Below, piece by piece: positions 38,901-50,822 of a stretch of 64,000 bases of DNA. The DNA comes from Daucus carota subsp. sativus (Eukaryota; Streptophyta; Magnoliopsida; Apiales; Apiaceae). The stretch lies in NCBI RefSeq assembly GCF_001625215.2, contig NC_030381.2:39678689-39742688 (forward strand), written 5' to 3'. Every line of letters starts with the position of its first letter. Within the stretch, counting starts at the first letter, position 1. The notes beneath the pieces were generated by a model. The model was not told the origin of the DNA. It did no database searches and saw only the letters and a program-made list of their open reading frames with translations. A program made the translations under genes and the position numbers.

Positions 38901-40274
38901 ACCCTATAACCATGTCAAAAGCATTTAATTAAGAGGCATAGCATTGCTAATAATAAAGTAAGATTACCTGAGCAAAAAGGTTCTATGAGGCGTTCGAATA
39001 CTTCATCACCCAGATTACGACGCACAAATTCTTCAACTGATTCCTCTCGACCCTGTCACTTTCGTCAAAAGAAGTGAAATGAGAAGACTGCAGCATAAGT
39101 ATTAATGAATGACAACAGAGATCAGGGAGGGAACAAACTGGTGGAGAAGGGCGAAGACCAAGGGCACCAAATCCAGCCCTAAGTTTGCCACCGAAACTCA
39201 TCAAGTCAAAGAAGGGTAAATCAGTGAGCTTCGATGGTACAGGCCTCAATTTACCTTTCCAATACACAAAACGAGGTGCTTCAGGGTCTCCTAAGACTAA
39301 ATCATCTTTCAACCCGCTGTCCACCTGCAATAAGTATAAGCAGAGGCACATTCTTTACAATCAACGATTGACGTGCCAAGAAAAAGAACTCCTATTTTTT
39401 AAACTAAATAAAAAAAACATTCATTTTCCAATCATTGCAGATTTGAAGTAATACCCTTTTCACAATACAAACTTAAGAACCAACCACATTGTTTTTATAC
39501 ATACTTAGGGCTGTAAATGGCCGAGACACTAATAAAGCAGGTAGGAGCTCAACTTGCCTCCATACGCTCTGAGCTTAAACGCTGTATTGGATGTACAAGT
39601 TGAGCTTAAACACGAATTTCAATAAACAAGCAGAGCTTGAACATGATTCACACCAACAGATGGTAAAATATTTAGTACATCGGCAAATTTACTATTTCAT
39701 TCTTTTACTCTAATTGATGCTAATTCAATTACAGAATTACGATAAACACGGACATAAAGCATATAAAACCAGCAAAAAATTAAAATGCACAACTGGAAAC
39801 ACCGGGAAAAAAATCCGAAAACCATACCACCATAGTAAGCATAGGATCAGAAGGCTGAAAGCTATTCGGCCCTTCCTCCCACAAGAATCCATCCCTCTCC
39901 ACCGTCGTAATATTCCCGCCAACTCTCTCCTTGGCCTCCGTCACGATCACATTGCTAAACTCATCCTTGTGTTGCGTCGCCAACGCCTGCGCAATACACA
40001 GTCCACTAATTCCGGCGCCGACGATCACGCAGTCGAGCACCGCCTTCCCGCCGTCGGAGTTCAGGTCCTTCGCCGGCGGATTGAATGTTGAGACAGAGCA
40101 TCTGGATCTCCACCGTCGGAGCCGAGTTTGGTGTTTTCCGGCGCCGGCGGGGGCGAATTTGGCCGGAAATGACGGGGATACTGACGTGGCGGAGGAGAGT
40201 GGGCGGTTAGTGGTTGGGATGAGGGTTAGGTTAGAGTTACAGGTGAAGTGGTGGAGTTTGGTGAAGGTCGACAT
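33990..40274 (-). CDS. PPOX1: Protoporphyrinogen oxidase 1, chloroplastic
   Basis: FAD enzyme that oxidises protoporphyrinogen IX to protoporphyrin IX, the last step shared by haem and chlorophyll synthesis, at plastid membranes. Minus-strand exons: 40274-39828, 39324-39139, 39052-38968, 38700-38553, 38435-38355, 38205-38034, 37367-37208, 35101-34998, 34289-33990 (1683 nt, 560 aa; homologues are about 537-550). Residues 1-70 form a Ser/Thr/Arg-rich transit peptide. [11 protein letters not shown] (FAD Rossmann motif, GAGISG at 86-91), [13 protein letters not shown], and a C-terminal [19 protein letters not shown] that closes the FAD site are all present. It is the plastid isoform by transit peptide and sequence. 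All introns are GT-AG. Intron 7 (35102-37207) is swollen by nested transposons. Confidence 0.95.
35401..36191. mobile_element. Middle MITE of the nest, same family as 13608-13942
   Basis: TIRs ggttgtgttcacttggatgg and, from the right, ggttgcgttcacttggatgg. The interior (tggaatgagcattcctt, ttttagacattttctctaat) aligns along its length with the uninterrupted copy in SECA1 intron 1. Its own target duplication is not clear. It is split by a hAT element at 35580-36062. Confidence 0.75.
35580..36062. mobile_element. Inner hAT-type non-autonomous element, 8-bp TSD
   Basis: A 483-bp element with ends taggggtggcaa and (reverse complement) caggggtggcga, flanked by a perfect 8-bp duplication GTTCAAAT (35572-35579, 36063-36070). 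The sister MITE near 13815 has a single GTTCAAAT at the same point, so it serves as the empty site. The interior has ggttcgggttggg-type repeats and an (AT)n run at about 35890-35925. Confidence 0.85.
36840..37098. mobile_element. Stowaway-like MITE in PPOX1 intron 7
   Basis: TIR ctccctccgtccccctg and, from the right, ctccctctgtcccttat, flanked by TA (36838-36839, 37099-37100). The interior (cattgggggacgggg, gcgtgtcgagca) matches the copy at 17388-17622. Confidence 0.85.
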
Positions 40275-40515
40275 TTTCGCGGAAGGGATAAAGAAGATGA
40301 TAGATAGATACACTGTCCGCTTTATGTTTTTACGCGTGTATTGTGTTTTTTCTTGTTTTATGCTCTAAGCATGGAAATCGAAACATATAGGAAATTTTTA
40401 GCTAGATTATATAAAACTGTAAAAACAAAAAACTCCTAATTATATTCAAATTTGAAATAACACAATGAAAATTTTGCTTCGCTGTATTTTGTCTCTTTAA
40501 ATACAAAATTTTATA

Positions 40516-40751
40516 CTCCCTATAAGTCTCATTTTACCTGATACTTGACTTTTTAATATGTATATTGAGATGTAAAAGAACAATATCTATACTCAATAAA
40601 AAAATTCAATTCTTGTGTCAAATAAAATTTTAGATTCTAAACTTTTATTTAATATATATTTTATAAAAAATAATTATGTTTAAATGTGATTTTTTTAACA
40701 CCTTAAAATATGTGTAAAAAATCAAAAACAATAAAAATGGGACAGATGGAG
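40516..40751. mobile_element. Stowaway-like MITE upstream of PPOX1
   Basis: TIR ctccctataagtctcatttt and, from the right, ctccatctgtcccattttta, with flanking TA (40514-40515, 40752-40753). It lies about 240 bp upstream of the PPOX1 start codon, so it may overlap the promoter. Confidence 0.7.
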
Positions 40752-40794
40752 TATATTATTTTAACTATAATTTTTATCTATTCCATGTAGTAGT

Positions 40795-41610
40795 ATTTTG
40801 GGCTTTTTTTATAAATACCCAAGTCAAAAAGATTTTTTGCAAAAATACTGTCATTTTTTAAAACAAATTGCAAAAATACTATCATTCAATTTTTTTTTGC
40901 AAAAATACGATTTTGCATATGCAACCAAATCTACAACCACGAGCAACCATACTTGCAACTACATATGCAACTTTTAAAAAATATTGTTAAAATTATATTA
41001 AATTGCATAATAAGTTGCATATAGTTGCAAATGCAGCAAAATGAGTACCCCTGCGGGGCCAGTACTAATATCACGAAGCAACCATAAAATCAACTAAAAG
41101 CAGCCATTAAATCAACTTAAAGCAACTATTACGATGAAGAATATGGATAGATGAAGATGCTGATGAATGCCGTAGTGTTGTGAAGATGCGGAAACTGTGA
41201 ACAACAATCTCTCCTTGCTCGAGTGTTGGTAACTCAGTCCCAACCGGAATCTTTTCGAGATCGAGAATCAGAAGCAACTGATTAGGAACTATACGAAACC
41301 TGATGCTACTGATGTACGAATGTGAATCGAATAAAGTTGATTGATCGTCAATTACAAAAACAGTCATACTTTTGAGATGAAGTGGTGTGTGGCTGAAGGA
41401 AGGCAGTGGTGTGTGTGGTGATGGGTTTGGTTTGCACGCGCCCGCCGGGATTAATAAAGTGGCTAAATGAGGGTGGATGGTTAAGGTAGTATTTTTGCAA
41501 TTTAATTGATTATATGTTATAAAAGATAGTATATTTGCAAGATTTTAGAGAAGGTAGTATATTTGCAAATAAATAACCAAAAGTTAGTATATTTGGTAAA
41601 TTCCCTAGTA
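40795..41610. mobile_element. Unclassified transposon-like unit with inverted 'tttgcaaaaata' ends
   Basis: The left portion repeats 'ttgcaaaaatac(t/g)' several times (40839-40915). The right portion carries its reverse complement ('agtatttttgcaa', 'agtatatttgcaa') at 41488-41600. A small minus-strand frame (41107-41367, 86 codons) lies between and shows no recognised domain. The inverted arrangement suggests a non-autonomous DNA element; exact ends and target duplication were not resolved. Confidence 0.45.
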
Positions 41611-42321
41611 TTTTCTCGTATATCTATAAGTAATTGTTGGCCTCACTCTAATATAGTTTTGACATTGACTCATGACCCTATCCTAATCTGCAAGAGGTAA
41701 TTTCAGAATTCATCCAACAATTTGACATAAATTTGACCCGTAAAATACAAATTCGAATTATTTTTGAGTAGAATGATCCGAGTTACCAAACTCAAATATA
41801 TGTATATATAATATAAAAATCTTAAATATATATATGTATACATATATTGTATTACATGTTCTTTAAAATTAATAATTAATTTTGTTTGATTTAATGAAAA
41901 TAATTTATTTGGATTAAGAGACTATTTTTTATCATTTAAAAAATATTTATTAATAAATTATTATGAGCAACTTCGCGTGATTCAGATTCGGTTTGAATAT
42001 CATGACCCATTAATATTACGAACTGAACTCAATTATATCAAATTTCTGATCGAATTTTGTCGACCAGACCCGAAAGCCCTACTGTGCACTTGATCATATG
42101 TCTTGATTCTTGACCTTTAGCATGTAACTGCCCTTTGTCAATTTTAGATGGTGTTTGACAGTTATTTATAAGTCCAGCATCTCCCGAACTTATAAGTCAA
42201 AAAGAATTATTTGTACCGTTTGTATAAAAACTCAATAAGTATTTAAAAAAAATATAATTACTTACTTTTGTTGTGAGACTTCAACTTTTTTATCAAACGA
42301 TTTAGTCACTTGTAAGTCTTA

Positions 42322-42785
42322 CGGGGGTGTATTCGATTGGGATTTTAATGGATTGTTTTTAGTTTATGGATTTTAATGGATTGTATGTGATTTTGATTTT
42401 GTGCGGATTCTTGATCAAATGTCGCAAAGTTGATAGGATTTAACGAGAATGCTTCAAAATCCCATTGATTTTGGTGGGATTTCAAAAAACTTAAAATACA
42501 CTAAAGAATGCCACAAAATCCATCATTTTATGAAATCCAAAAAAATCCATCAGCATTTGAATACCATCAGATTTTAATGGATTTTAAACAATCCCAATTG
42601 AATACCATCGGATTTTAAAGCATAATTTAAAATCCCAATCGAATACCACCAGATTTTGTAGCATAATTTAAAATCCCAATTGAATACCTCAAGATTTTAA
42701 TGGATTTCAAACAATCTCAATCGAATACCCTCGGATTTCATGAATGTAAAAAAATGCTTTAAAATCCCAATCCAATACACCCCTA
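42322..42785. mobile_element. PIF/Harbinger-like MITE with internal subrepeats
   Basis: A 464-bp element, left end cgggggtgtattcgattggg and right end (reverse complement) taggggtgtattggattggg, flanked by TTA (42319-42321, 42786-42788). Inside, 'aaaatcccaat(c/t)gaatacc' and 'gattttaatgga' recur about every 50-60 bp. Confidence 0.8.
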
Positions 42786-43267
42786 TTAGCTTATATCTGA
42801 AATTTACTTCATTTTTTTACTTTACCAAAAAATGATCCCTTAATAAATGATCTCTCCTTCGCTTTCCCGCTTTAGATTCCACTTTAGAGATATATAAATA
42901 TTTATATTTTATAAATACATATTTACATATATGAATTGTCCACAAAAATATGTAACTGTATAATCTATAAAAACCAATATTCAAGTGCTATTAATAATTT
43001 ACATTCATAAATATGACTTGACCAATGTCTAGTTGACATTTTACCGATGAATGGTATTTTAACGATAAATTGTATTTATAATATTACCACTTATAAAGGA
43101 AAAAAATGTGCAACAACACAATTTGTAAAAATAAATATTTTTTTAAATTATTAATTATAATAATGATGATAATAATAATCTTTACACGTGAATCATTACC
43201 ATAATTTTCTAGGTGGGATAAAAAAGTAAACACATGAAAAATAATAAGTCAAATTTAATATTTATTC

Positions 43268-43470
43268 TCCTGCAAGTCTGATCTGTATACGCAGGGGATA
43301 CGACACGCACTTCAATACTCGTCTAGAATATAGTTCTATAACATGTTTTTATAATTATTATTTTTGAATAAAATTTACATATAAAATTTTAATTAAATTT
43401 TTTTAAAAACATAAATCATGAAACTATATTTTATTACATATAAAAATAAATGATACGAAAGAAGTATAAT
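43268..43470. repeat. Degenerate Stowaway-like remnant
   Basis: Starts ctcctgcaagtctgatctg and contains gacacgcacttcaatactcg and tagttctataac, which match interior positions of the Stowaway copies at 17388 and 36840. The ends are decayed. It lies in the divergent interval between PPOX1 and ASY3. Confidence 0.4.
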
Positions 43471-43639
43471 TGCAAACATTCAGTTTACACTTGCTTCTCA
43501 AAATAACAGTTTAATGATAATGGATTTTTCATTTTTTACTTTGGTGAATTCTATTATATACATAGCACCCAACAATATACACTCTCATCCCATCTGGCTT
43601 CCCGCCTAGATTTATTTGTTGAATTGGCTCTCTTTTTGA

Positions 43640-43997
43640 ATTATTTCAACATTTTCAGCAGCTCCGAAAGCGCCGATCAGAGCTCCAGACGTCGTTGCCT
43701 TTTCTCTCCGGTGCGTGATCAATAACTGAATTCTCACCATCTCTAATCAAATTGTTTATCTACATTTAATGTCAAATTGTATATCTCTTTCCTTTTTCAT
43801 TGTTTTGTTCCGATCTGTTTTTCTTTTCTGAGTTTAATTTTAAGTTATATTACTGCCTCCTCAACACTACTTTCCATGCGTGTATGCTTGTATCGTTGCA
43901 GAGACAGACAGACAGAGAGAGAGAGAAGCGGAGAGAGAGTGGGAGAGGGAGGGAGGGAGGGAGGGCTACTTTTCATCCGTGTATGCTTGTATCGTTG

Positions 43998-44042
<45 letters not shown>

Positions 44043-44579
44043 GAATTAGGGTTTCTGGAATTAGGAATATTGATTCTGAAATGCTTCTCGTTGTTGCATC
44101 TACTGATTTAACTTTGTTGAAGTATCATTTTATAGTGATACGTGTCTATATTGATCTCAATCAAGCTTTAATTGTTTAATAATTGAGATGTCCAGCTGGT
44201 TACGTATCTAGATTTGCGAGATCTTAGTAGCTGAATCTGCTGTTTCTGGTTTTTATATGTGTTGCTTTATATCATACTTTTGCTGCATCAATTCACGTTG
44301 GTAATTTTTTGATCCCATAGACATAATGATAATGATCTACTGTTATACTAGGTTGGTGATTGTTTTGATCTGTTATTTGTTGTGGTTTGTGCTGTTTTAC
44401 TGTTATTCAAGTTGTTAATTGTTTTTTACTTTTTATTTGTAGTGTGTCGCGGTATGTGCTAATTTACTGTTATTTTAATGTTTTTATTAGTTTTGATTTG
44501 TAAATTCGTTTCAGTATCTGCTATTTTTTCGCAAGAGCAAGTTATGTGAAAATCTTGTAGTTGTTAATATCAGGGTAAG
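43640..44579 (+). promoter_or_regulatory. Probable ASY3 5' leader with leader intron and GA microsatellite
   Basis: An exon-like stretch to about 43710 ends in a donor (ctccg|gtgcgt). A T-rich intron would end at the AG at 44572-44573, seven bases before the ATG. Within it, 43903-44040 is (GA)n/(GGGA)n rich. The segment tgtatgcttgtatcgttgca occurs twice (about 43881 and 43981) on either side of the repeat, showing a local duplication. Confidence 0.5.
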
Positions 44580-47500
44580 ATGAGTCAGTGCCGGAGTTTT
44601 GGGAGCAATTACCATCCAAGTAGTCAACCTAAGAAGATCTCTATTGGGATTGTGGTTGATCAATCTATGAAAGCAAAGTTCAGTAAAGTACAGCAAGATG
44701 ATGCTGCTGCAGCTTTTCCAGTCACACGAAATCTTGGTTCTAGCAAAGTGGATGCCACAGAAGATATGCACAACTATGAAAAAGTCAAAAATCCGACTAA
44801 AGAAAAACAAACTGACGTTGCAGTGCAGGAGACTTCCCCCTGGGCAAGCACTAGATCCTTCCAGCAAAATTTACCTTCTTCACAGGGAGTTTGTGATGCG
44901 CACCAGGCTCCGAGCACTCTGTTCAATCAAAGTCAGAGATCTAATAATGGACCACAGACTGATGATGGATTGCAGAAGAAGGTCAGCATTGGTATTCGTG
45001 CAATCAAGGGACAGGGAGACGGTAGCTCTAACAGGGTTGAAGAAGTTCCATTGACAACTGCACAAGAGATTAAAGTTCCGGGTAAAGAAGTGGCGCAAGA
45101 GAAAGCTGAAAATACAGAAAACAAGGCAAATGATACTTTACGGATGAAGATCTGGGAAGTCCTGGGAACCGTGTCCACACCAGCCAAGACATTTTCACGC
45201 TCTCCGACTCTGAAGACTTGTACTGATAATCTAGAACCAGAACTGAACAGCAATAAGAAAAAATGTTCTAATGTGAAGCCCAGACAGAATTCTGATACAA
45301 TTGAAAGTGATTCTGATAGTCTGAATCACACCATAAAAAGACCAGTGACACGCTCTTTAACCCGGAAAAGACCTACTAAAGTCCAGCAACGCAAAGCCAA
45401 AATTACACCGTCATCCAGTTATAAACATAGGAAGCCAGAAAAAAGCATATTCTCTTTCGAAGAAGGACGTTCCGGGAGAATTAGTCCTGCTATGGTTGGT
45501 GGTTCATCTGTTTCCAAGAGTGAAAAGAAAAAGAGTTCAAGAGTTGAGCCACGCAAATTGCAATTTTCAAAACTGGACAATGCAGATGAGATTTGTCAAG
45601 TAACTGATAGTAGCAAGACGAAATTTCATGTCGAGGGTTCGCCTGGATTTAAAAATGGTGCGGGTGGATTTTTTGGTTTCTTGAAGGCAAACAGAGATAC
45701 TTGTCAATACCCAATCAAGAATAGGGATGATACTCTGGGTATTAACAGTGAAACTGTATTTCCAAAGAATATGGATGAAGAAGATGTGGTTGATCCAACT
45801 GTAAAGACCATCATAGAGCCGCAGTTTGATTTCAACACTCCTTTGCTAGGAACGAATCCTCCTACAGAAACCTATATTTGTGGCTCCCCACCAAAAAGTA
45901 ACAATGAAAAACAGGAGGATGTTTACAGTCCCGTGAAGGGAGTCAAGGGGGTACTTAACATGGAACACATCCGGAGCTTTAAGGGTTTCTTTGCTTCAAC
46001 GCTGAACAGTGACAAAAAGAACAAAGAAACAGAAACACTTGTATCCTTACGGAATTAAGCTTTCATATTGAAATCAATGACAAATCTTGACTTGGTCTGT
46101 TTATAGTCTCTATTTGTATTGCTTTTCCTTAACTAAATCTATAGGATGAAGTAGTGCATGAAGAATCTCCTGTTGAGAAGTCACTTCCCAACCTGCAAGT
46201 AAACAATACAGTAAGCAGCCCATCTACATCATCATCTGAAGAAGATGGTTCTGAAAGCTCTGATAGTTCATCTACTGAAGGTTATATATACACACATCCT
46301 TATACATGCCTAATGCGTATTTGCCAACTTTGAATATGGCGTCTTTTTAAAACTGGGTCAAAAAATAAAACAACTTAGTTATTCTTCGGATATGGCTTAG
46401 TTCCGCTTGTTGGTCAAATGCATGAGGATTATGAATAAGTAGGTGAATGGTATAGAGCGAACCTTATGATTTTCTTTACTGTCAGGCGTCAGCTGATGTT
46501 TGGCAATCACATTCAGCTCTTTTTCTTCTTCATATCCACATCGTATTCATCTTTCATTTGAATATAATGTTTGATAATTGGAGCTTGTAATTTAAACTGG
46601 TCATAAATTGTACTCTATCTTTTACCTACAAATAAGAGAGGTGGTACAAGCCGTACCTAGTGCTTGCTTCTTTCCCTGGCGGAGAAAACTTGGGTTTGAG
46701 GAAGCAAGGTTCCTTGTAAATAATTTGTCCTTTTCTATCACTCCTTGATTTTGAATAGCAGTTCATTAGATAACACAGCAGGATTTCTCAGTCTATATTC
46801 AAGTTTCAACAATTAGCACCACATAAGAATAATAATTAGCATCAATATATGTAAGAGAATCATGTTTACTAGGATGGAGCTTTTACTCTTAGATATGTAT
46901 AAATAAGTAAACAGTGCATATTTACTTCTCCACATAAACCATATTATGTACCATCATTCAGACAAAAGGCACTCTGTTCGCTTTACTGAATGTTCCAGCT
47001 GTGCGCATACTGTGAAATGGGTTAAATAGTAATATTCCAATCAGTTCGATATTGATGGATATGTGCAGGTCCTAGTGAAGCTGAACCACCAGAAATTGTT
47101 ACAGCTCGGGAACCAGAAATTTTATTCCGTCAAACTAAGAGGTGCCGTATTAGTGAGGCTGCTGATGCTATCACATACAGTCCCTCCACAACCCCTCCAC
47201 AGGGTATTAGTATATTCTGACCTTTGATTGGTCATCATATTTTCTGTTGTTTTAGGAATCTTTTTCGCCCAATTGATGTCCCTTCCATATTTATGTGGTG
47301 CACTAATTTTACAGCGTCTGGAAAATTCCATGGGCTTCCGTCTGAACTGAATGAAGATAATGGTCTTGCTAGGTTTCTTTCCTTCTCAGATAAAGCAATT
47401 AGAATTCCATGGTAACTATCATATTAACAGATTCTCACTATCTTTCGTGATTTTTTTTGTGTTTGACTGCTTTTCTCCAGAGCTGTATCTTTGTTTGCAA

Positions 47501-50103
47501 TGGTTTTGGAAAGAGTGAAAAGCAAAATGAATTCGGCGGCTAGCAAAAGATCTGCTGAAATTTTGACATCTGTTGCCATGGAAATGCAGCTACAGTTGCA
47601 GAATGCTGAATCACAGATTCAAAAAGATGTGTATGTAGATTAAATTGAAATGTTACTAGTGTAATACTTTTAAATTTTAAATTCATTCTGGGAACTGTTC
47701 CAGGGGGAAGCTGATTGGCATTGGTAAAACAAAAAGGAGACGTCTAGAGACTACATTTACAGGTGATTTATCTGTAAAATATGATAATCTTTCTAAAAAT
47801 CATGATTAATTTTGACTTTGCGTGACCATCCGTAATATGTATTTAGAGTGAAAGGATACTTTTAAGGCTTGTGATTTTTTTCAAGTTGGCTAAGTTCTAA
47901 TGATCTAATCTATGGGCATCTTTGCCTATATAACATGTACTCACATTTACTAGCTTTTGGGTTGGAGGGTGTAGAGAGTGAGAACGAGTTATAATTTATG
48001 AATGATAATATTGAGCTACCAATTACATTTTTTGTGGATTTTTGACATCTGATTGTTATATTATCGATTCTCAAAAATATTATTGTTTTATTGACAATCA
48101 CTATTAAACAATTAGTATTTGACAAGATCAAACTATTAGAATTGGTACTTGTAGTTTGTTAATGAATTTTGGGTATTGGTCTTTCACACATTTACACCTT
48201 GATTTCACTTCTGCACACTCATTGCTACAAGAGTGCTCCGCTACTTTGGCACTCAAACAATGCTCCATATCATCTCGAACTGAACAATTATAAACATTCT
48301 AATATATTATTCACTTCTCCACTCTCGTGCTTAATACAATTGTTTATATCTAGAGTAAATAACTGAATTGAACTGAAGTTATCTATAAAATTTGTTCTTT
48401 TTCAAATAAGAATGTAAGTGGTTTTTTTATTCACTATTACTAAGAATCCATATAAAGCTACTCTTTGGTTGCCATGTCTTTGTCTATGAGGGGCCTAGAA
48501 AGTTTTCAATTATATGCATTTTATAAACATTGTCAAGTGTGTTGTTACCTGATCGTAGATTTTGGTACATGGAGTAGCATGTGCTGAAACTAAACAAATA
48601 AGTTGCGGACTCGGAGTTGATATGCATTATATATGGATTATCTCTAAACAGTCATAAACCTCGGGTAGAATTGTTACCATAGACTATATAGCCATTTGGG
48701 GCGTAGAGCACTCTTAGCATCCCTAGTTTATATTTCTATGTTTCATTACTATGTTGCTTCTGTCTTTCATATGTGTGCTTCCTCATATCTTCTTTTTGAC
48801 GGTAAATTATATGCAGAGCAACAAGGAAAACTCAAGGACATATATGCAAGGTTCAAAAATGAGGTTAATGTGCATCTTCAGGATTGCAAAAGTACTCTTG
48901 AAGGGCTGGAATTACAGCAGACAGAGTTTAAAGACATCATTGAGGAACAAAGTATGGCAACCTCTTTAATTGTTGTATATTTGAAATAGATTTTCAGTAT
49001 TCTTTATGATTGAATAGTATTATCTTGTAACTTGCTTTGGCTTTATCATTTTACCTGGATATCAAGCAGAGGTACAACTTATATTTTGCTTCTCTTTTTC
49101 TAGAGTATTTTCCTAACGAGTCTAGGCAACCACAAAATTAACAATATCAGTTTCCTTTATTTCTTAAACTAGTTTATCATATAATTTTATACTTAACGTC
49201 TTACACTCAAAATTAAGTAATAAAAAACTAAACACTATTTAAAAATGGACACCACAGTTTGTGCCCATGCTTTTTATATATTTCACGTCGTTCATTTTTT
49301 CCATTTCTAATCAGATACTCGTGATCTGTGAATAGGTAACTGTATGTTTTATATTAATCATGGACTATGTAGCATTGTAGCTTTTCCTCAGCAGTCAGCA
49401 GGGCATATCAGTGTCTGTTAAATGATAATTTATAATGCTTGATGTCATTAGATCTGAAAGAACTAAGGTAAATTGTAAATATCAGGCTCTTTCATTACAA
49501 GATCCATGGTATTTGCCAAGTTATATATCTTGCACTCGACAATGGTGATAGGCAGTCTTACATGATGAAAGTGCCATTCATAATTAGACAGCAAAGTGAA
49601 TATGATTCTACAAAGTATTACCTTATGATTCTTTCAGAGATAGATTTCATCATGAATTTTGTGATTTCTGTAATATCAGATGCATCACACGGCAAACTTC
49701 TGTTGCAAGCAGAAGAAGCAATTTACACCCGACTCAATGATGCTGAACAGAAAGTAAAAACCATTCAAAAGGTCACTTCCTTCTCTTACAGTCTGAACAA
49801 GTAGAGTAGAGCAGTATTCTTTAGTGGATTCTTTATTTTTGGGTTATGGTCAATTACAAGAAATTGCACTCATTGTTTTTTCATACGAGTAACATGACAC
49901 TGCATCTGTCTTAAACGTCCGTGGAGTCGTGGACTACTTGATTCTGTGATCTTATTATTCATGATAGTTATCCTTCATTGAAATCTTGTAAGCTCAGCTT
50001 GACATAATTGTAACTGGTCCATGTTTTGCAGTCGGCAAGGCAAAAGATGCTTCAACTGAAATATGTCATAGCAGAGTGTCTCAAAGAGGATGCCATCTAC
50101 TAA
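44580..50103 (+). CDS. ASY3: Meiotic chromosome axis protein ASY3
   Basis: Coiled-coil protein of the meiotic chromosome axis that recruits the HORMA protein ASY1 and supports recombination and synapsis. Exons: 44580-46040, 46145-46280, 47069-47203, 47315-47372, 47481-47630, 47704-47762, 48817-48951, 49680-49771, 50032-50103 (2298 nt, 765 aa; Arabidopsis ASY3 is about 793). The N-terminus MSQCRSFGSNYHPSSQ is the family signature. A long, basic, disordered region follows. KKISIGI (residues 18-24) and KKVSIGI (133-139) form a repeated short motif. An acidic Ser/Glu patch (SSSEEDGSESSDSSS) is in exon 2. The C-terminal third, from about residue 600, is helical and Gln/Glu/Lys-rich as expected for the coiled coil. 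The exon 1 donor aacactt|gtatcc and other junctions are GT-AG. Confidence 0.9.
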
Positions 50104-50822
50104 TGTGACCACCGAGGAAGATGGTGAAGGGTCCTGAATATATTAGTTAACTCTGAGAGCTATTGTATAGTTAATGTAATAGCTTTATAATGTAATAAGA
50201 GTGTTTATCATGTCTTGGAGTTAAGATAACAGAGGAAGTGGTCATCAAGGATGGATAGCTTCTTACTTGTGATTATTTGGTTACAACTTCCTGGATATTC
50301 TACATGTAGTACTCACATCACTAAGTTTGAGCAATTTAGCAGGTTTATATTATTCCTTTTATCACATTTTGTTTCCAGGGACCATTTATCTTACACTGAT
50401 AACAGGGGCGATATCCCAATTGATATAACAGAAAGTGCATCTAGTAAGTAGCAAACACTATAATCCTGTTCTACATATATATCATGAAGCTGTTAAAGTA
50501 TATAATATGTTACATATATGGCTGCTATATGCAGTACAACTCTGTTGATCTTCTAAATTTTTTAATGGAACCAATTTAGGTGTCGATTCTTTCTTCAGAA
50601 GGGCTGTCATACAAATGAGGGCCTGGTCGAAGCTTGACTGCTAAACTTAACCTTCACTGTAGATGCTGAGAAGGCTTGTCATGTTTTGCCAGTACACACT
50701 CTGTCTTCTAATTTCTCTCAGAGGATGTAACATTCGTAAGTTCAGAGGGAAGCCTAGCCAGATTCTCGCTGAATTATCAGTTGTCAGTTGCCTAAATTTT
50801 CACCACCCATCACCGCATTATT
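50104..50822. other. Convergent 3' interval between ASY3 and the PPR gene
   Basis: About 720 bp holding the 3' flanks of two tail-to-tail genes. No separate gene is supported; the small open frames lack homology and are shadows. Confidence 0.5.

Noticed and set aside
41107..41367. 86-codon minus-strand ORF as a gene
   Set aside because: No known domain, no exon context, and it sits inside a transposon-like inverted unit.
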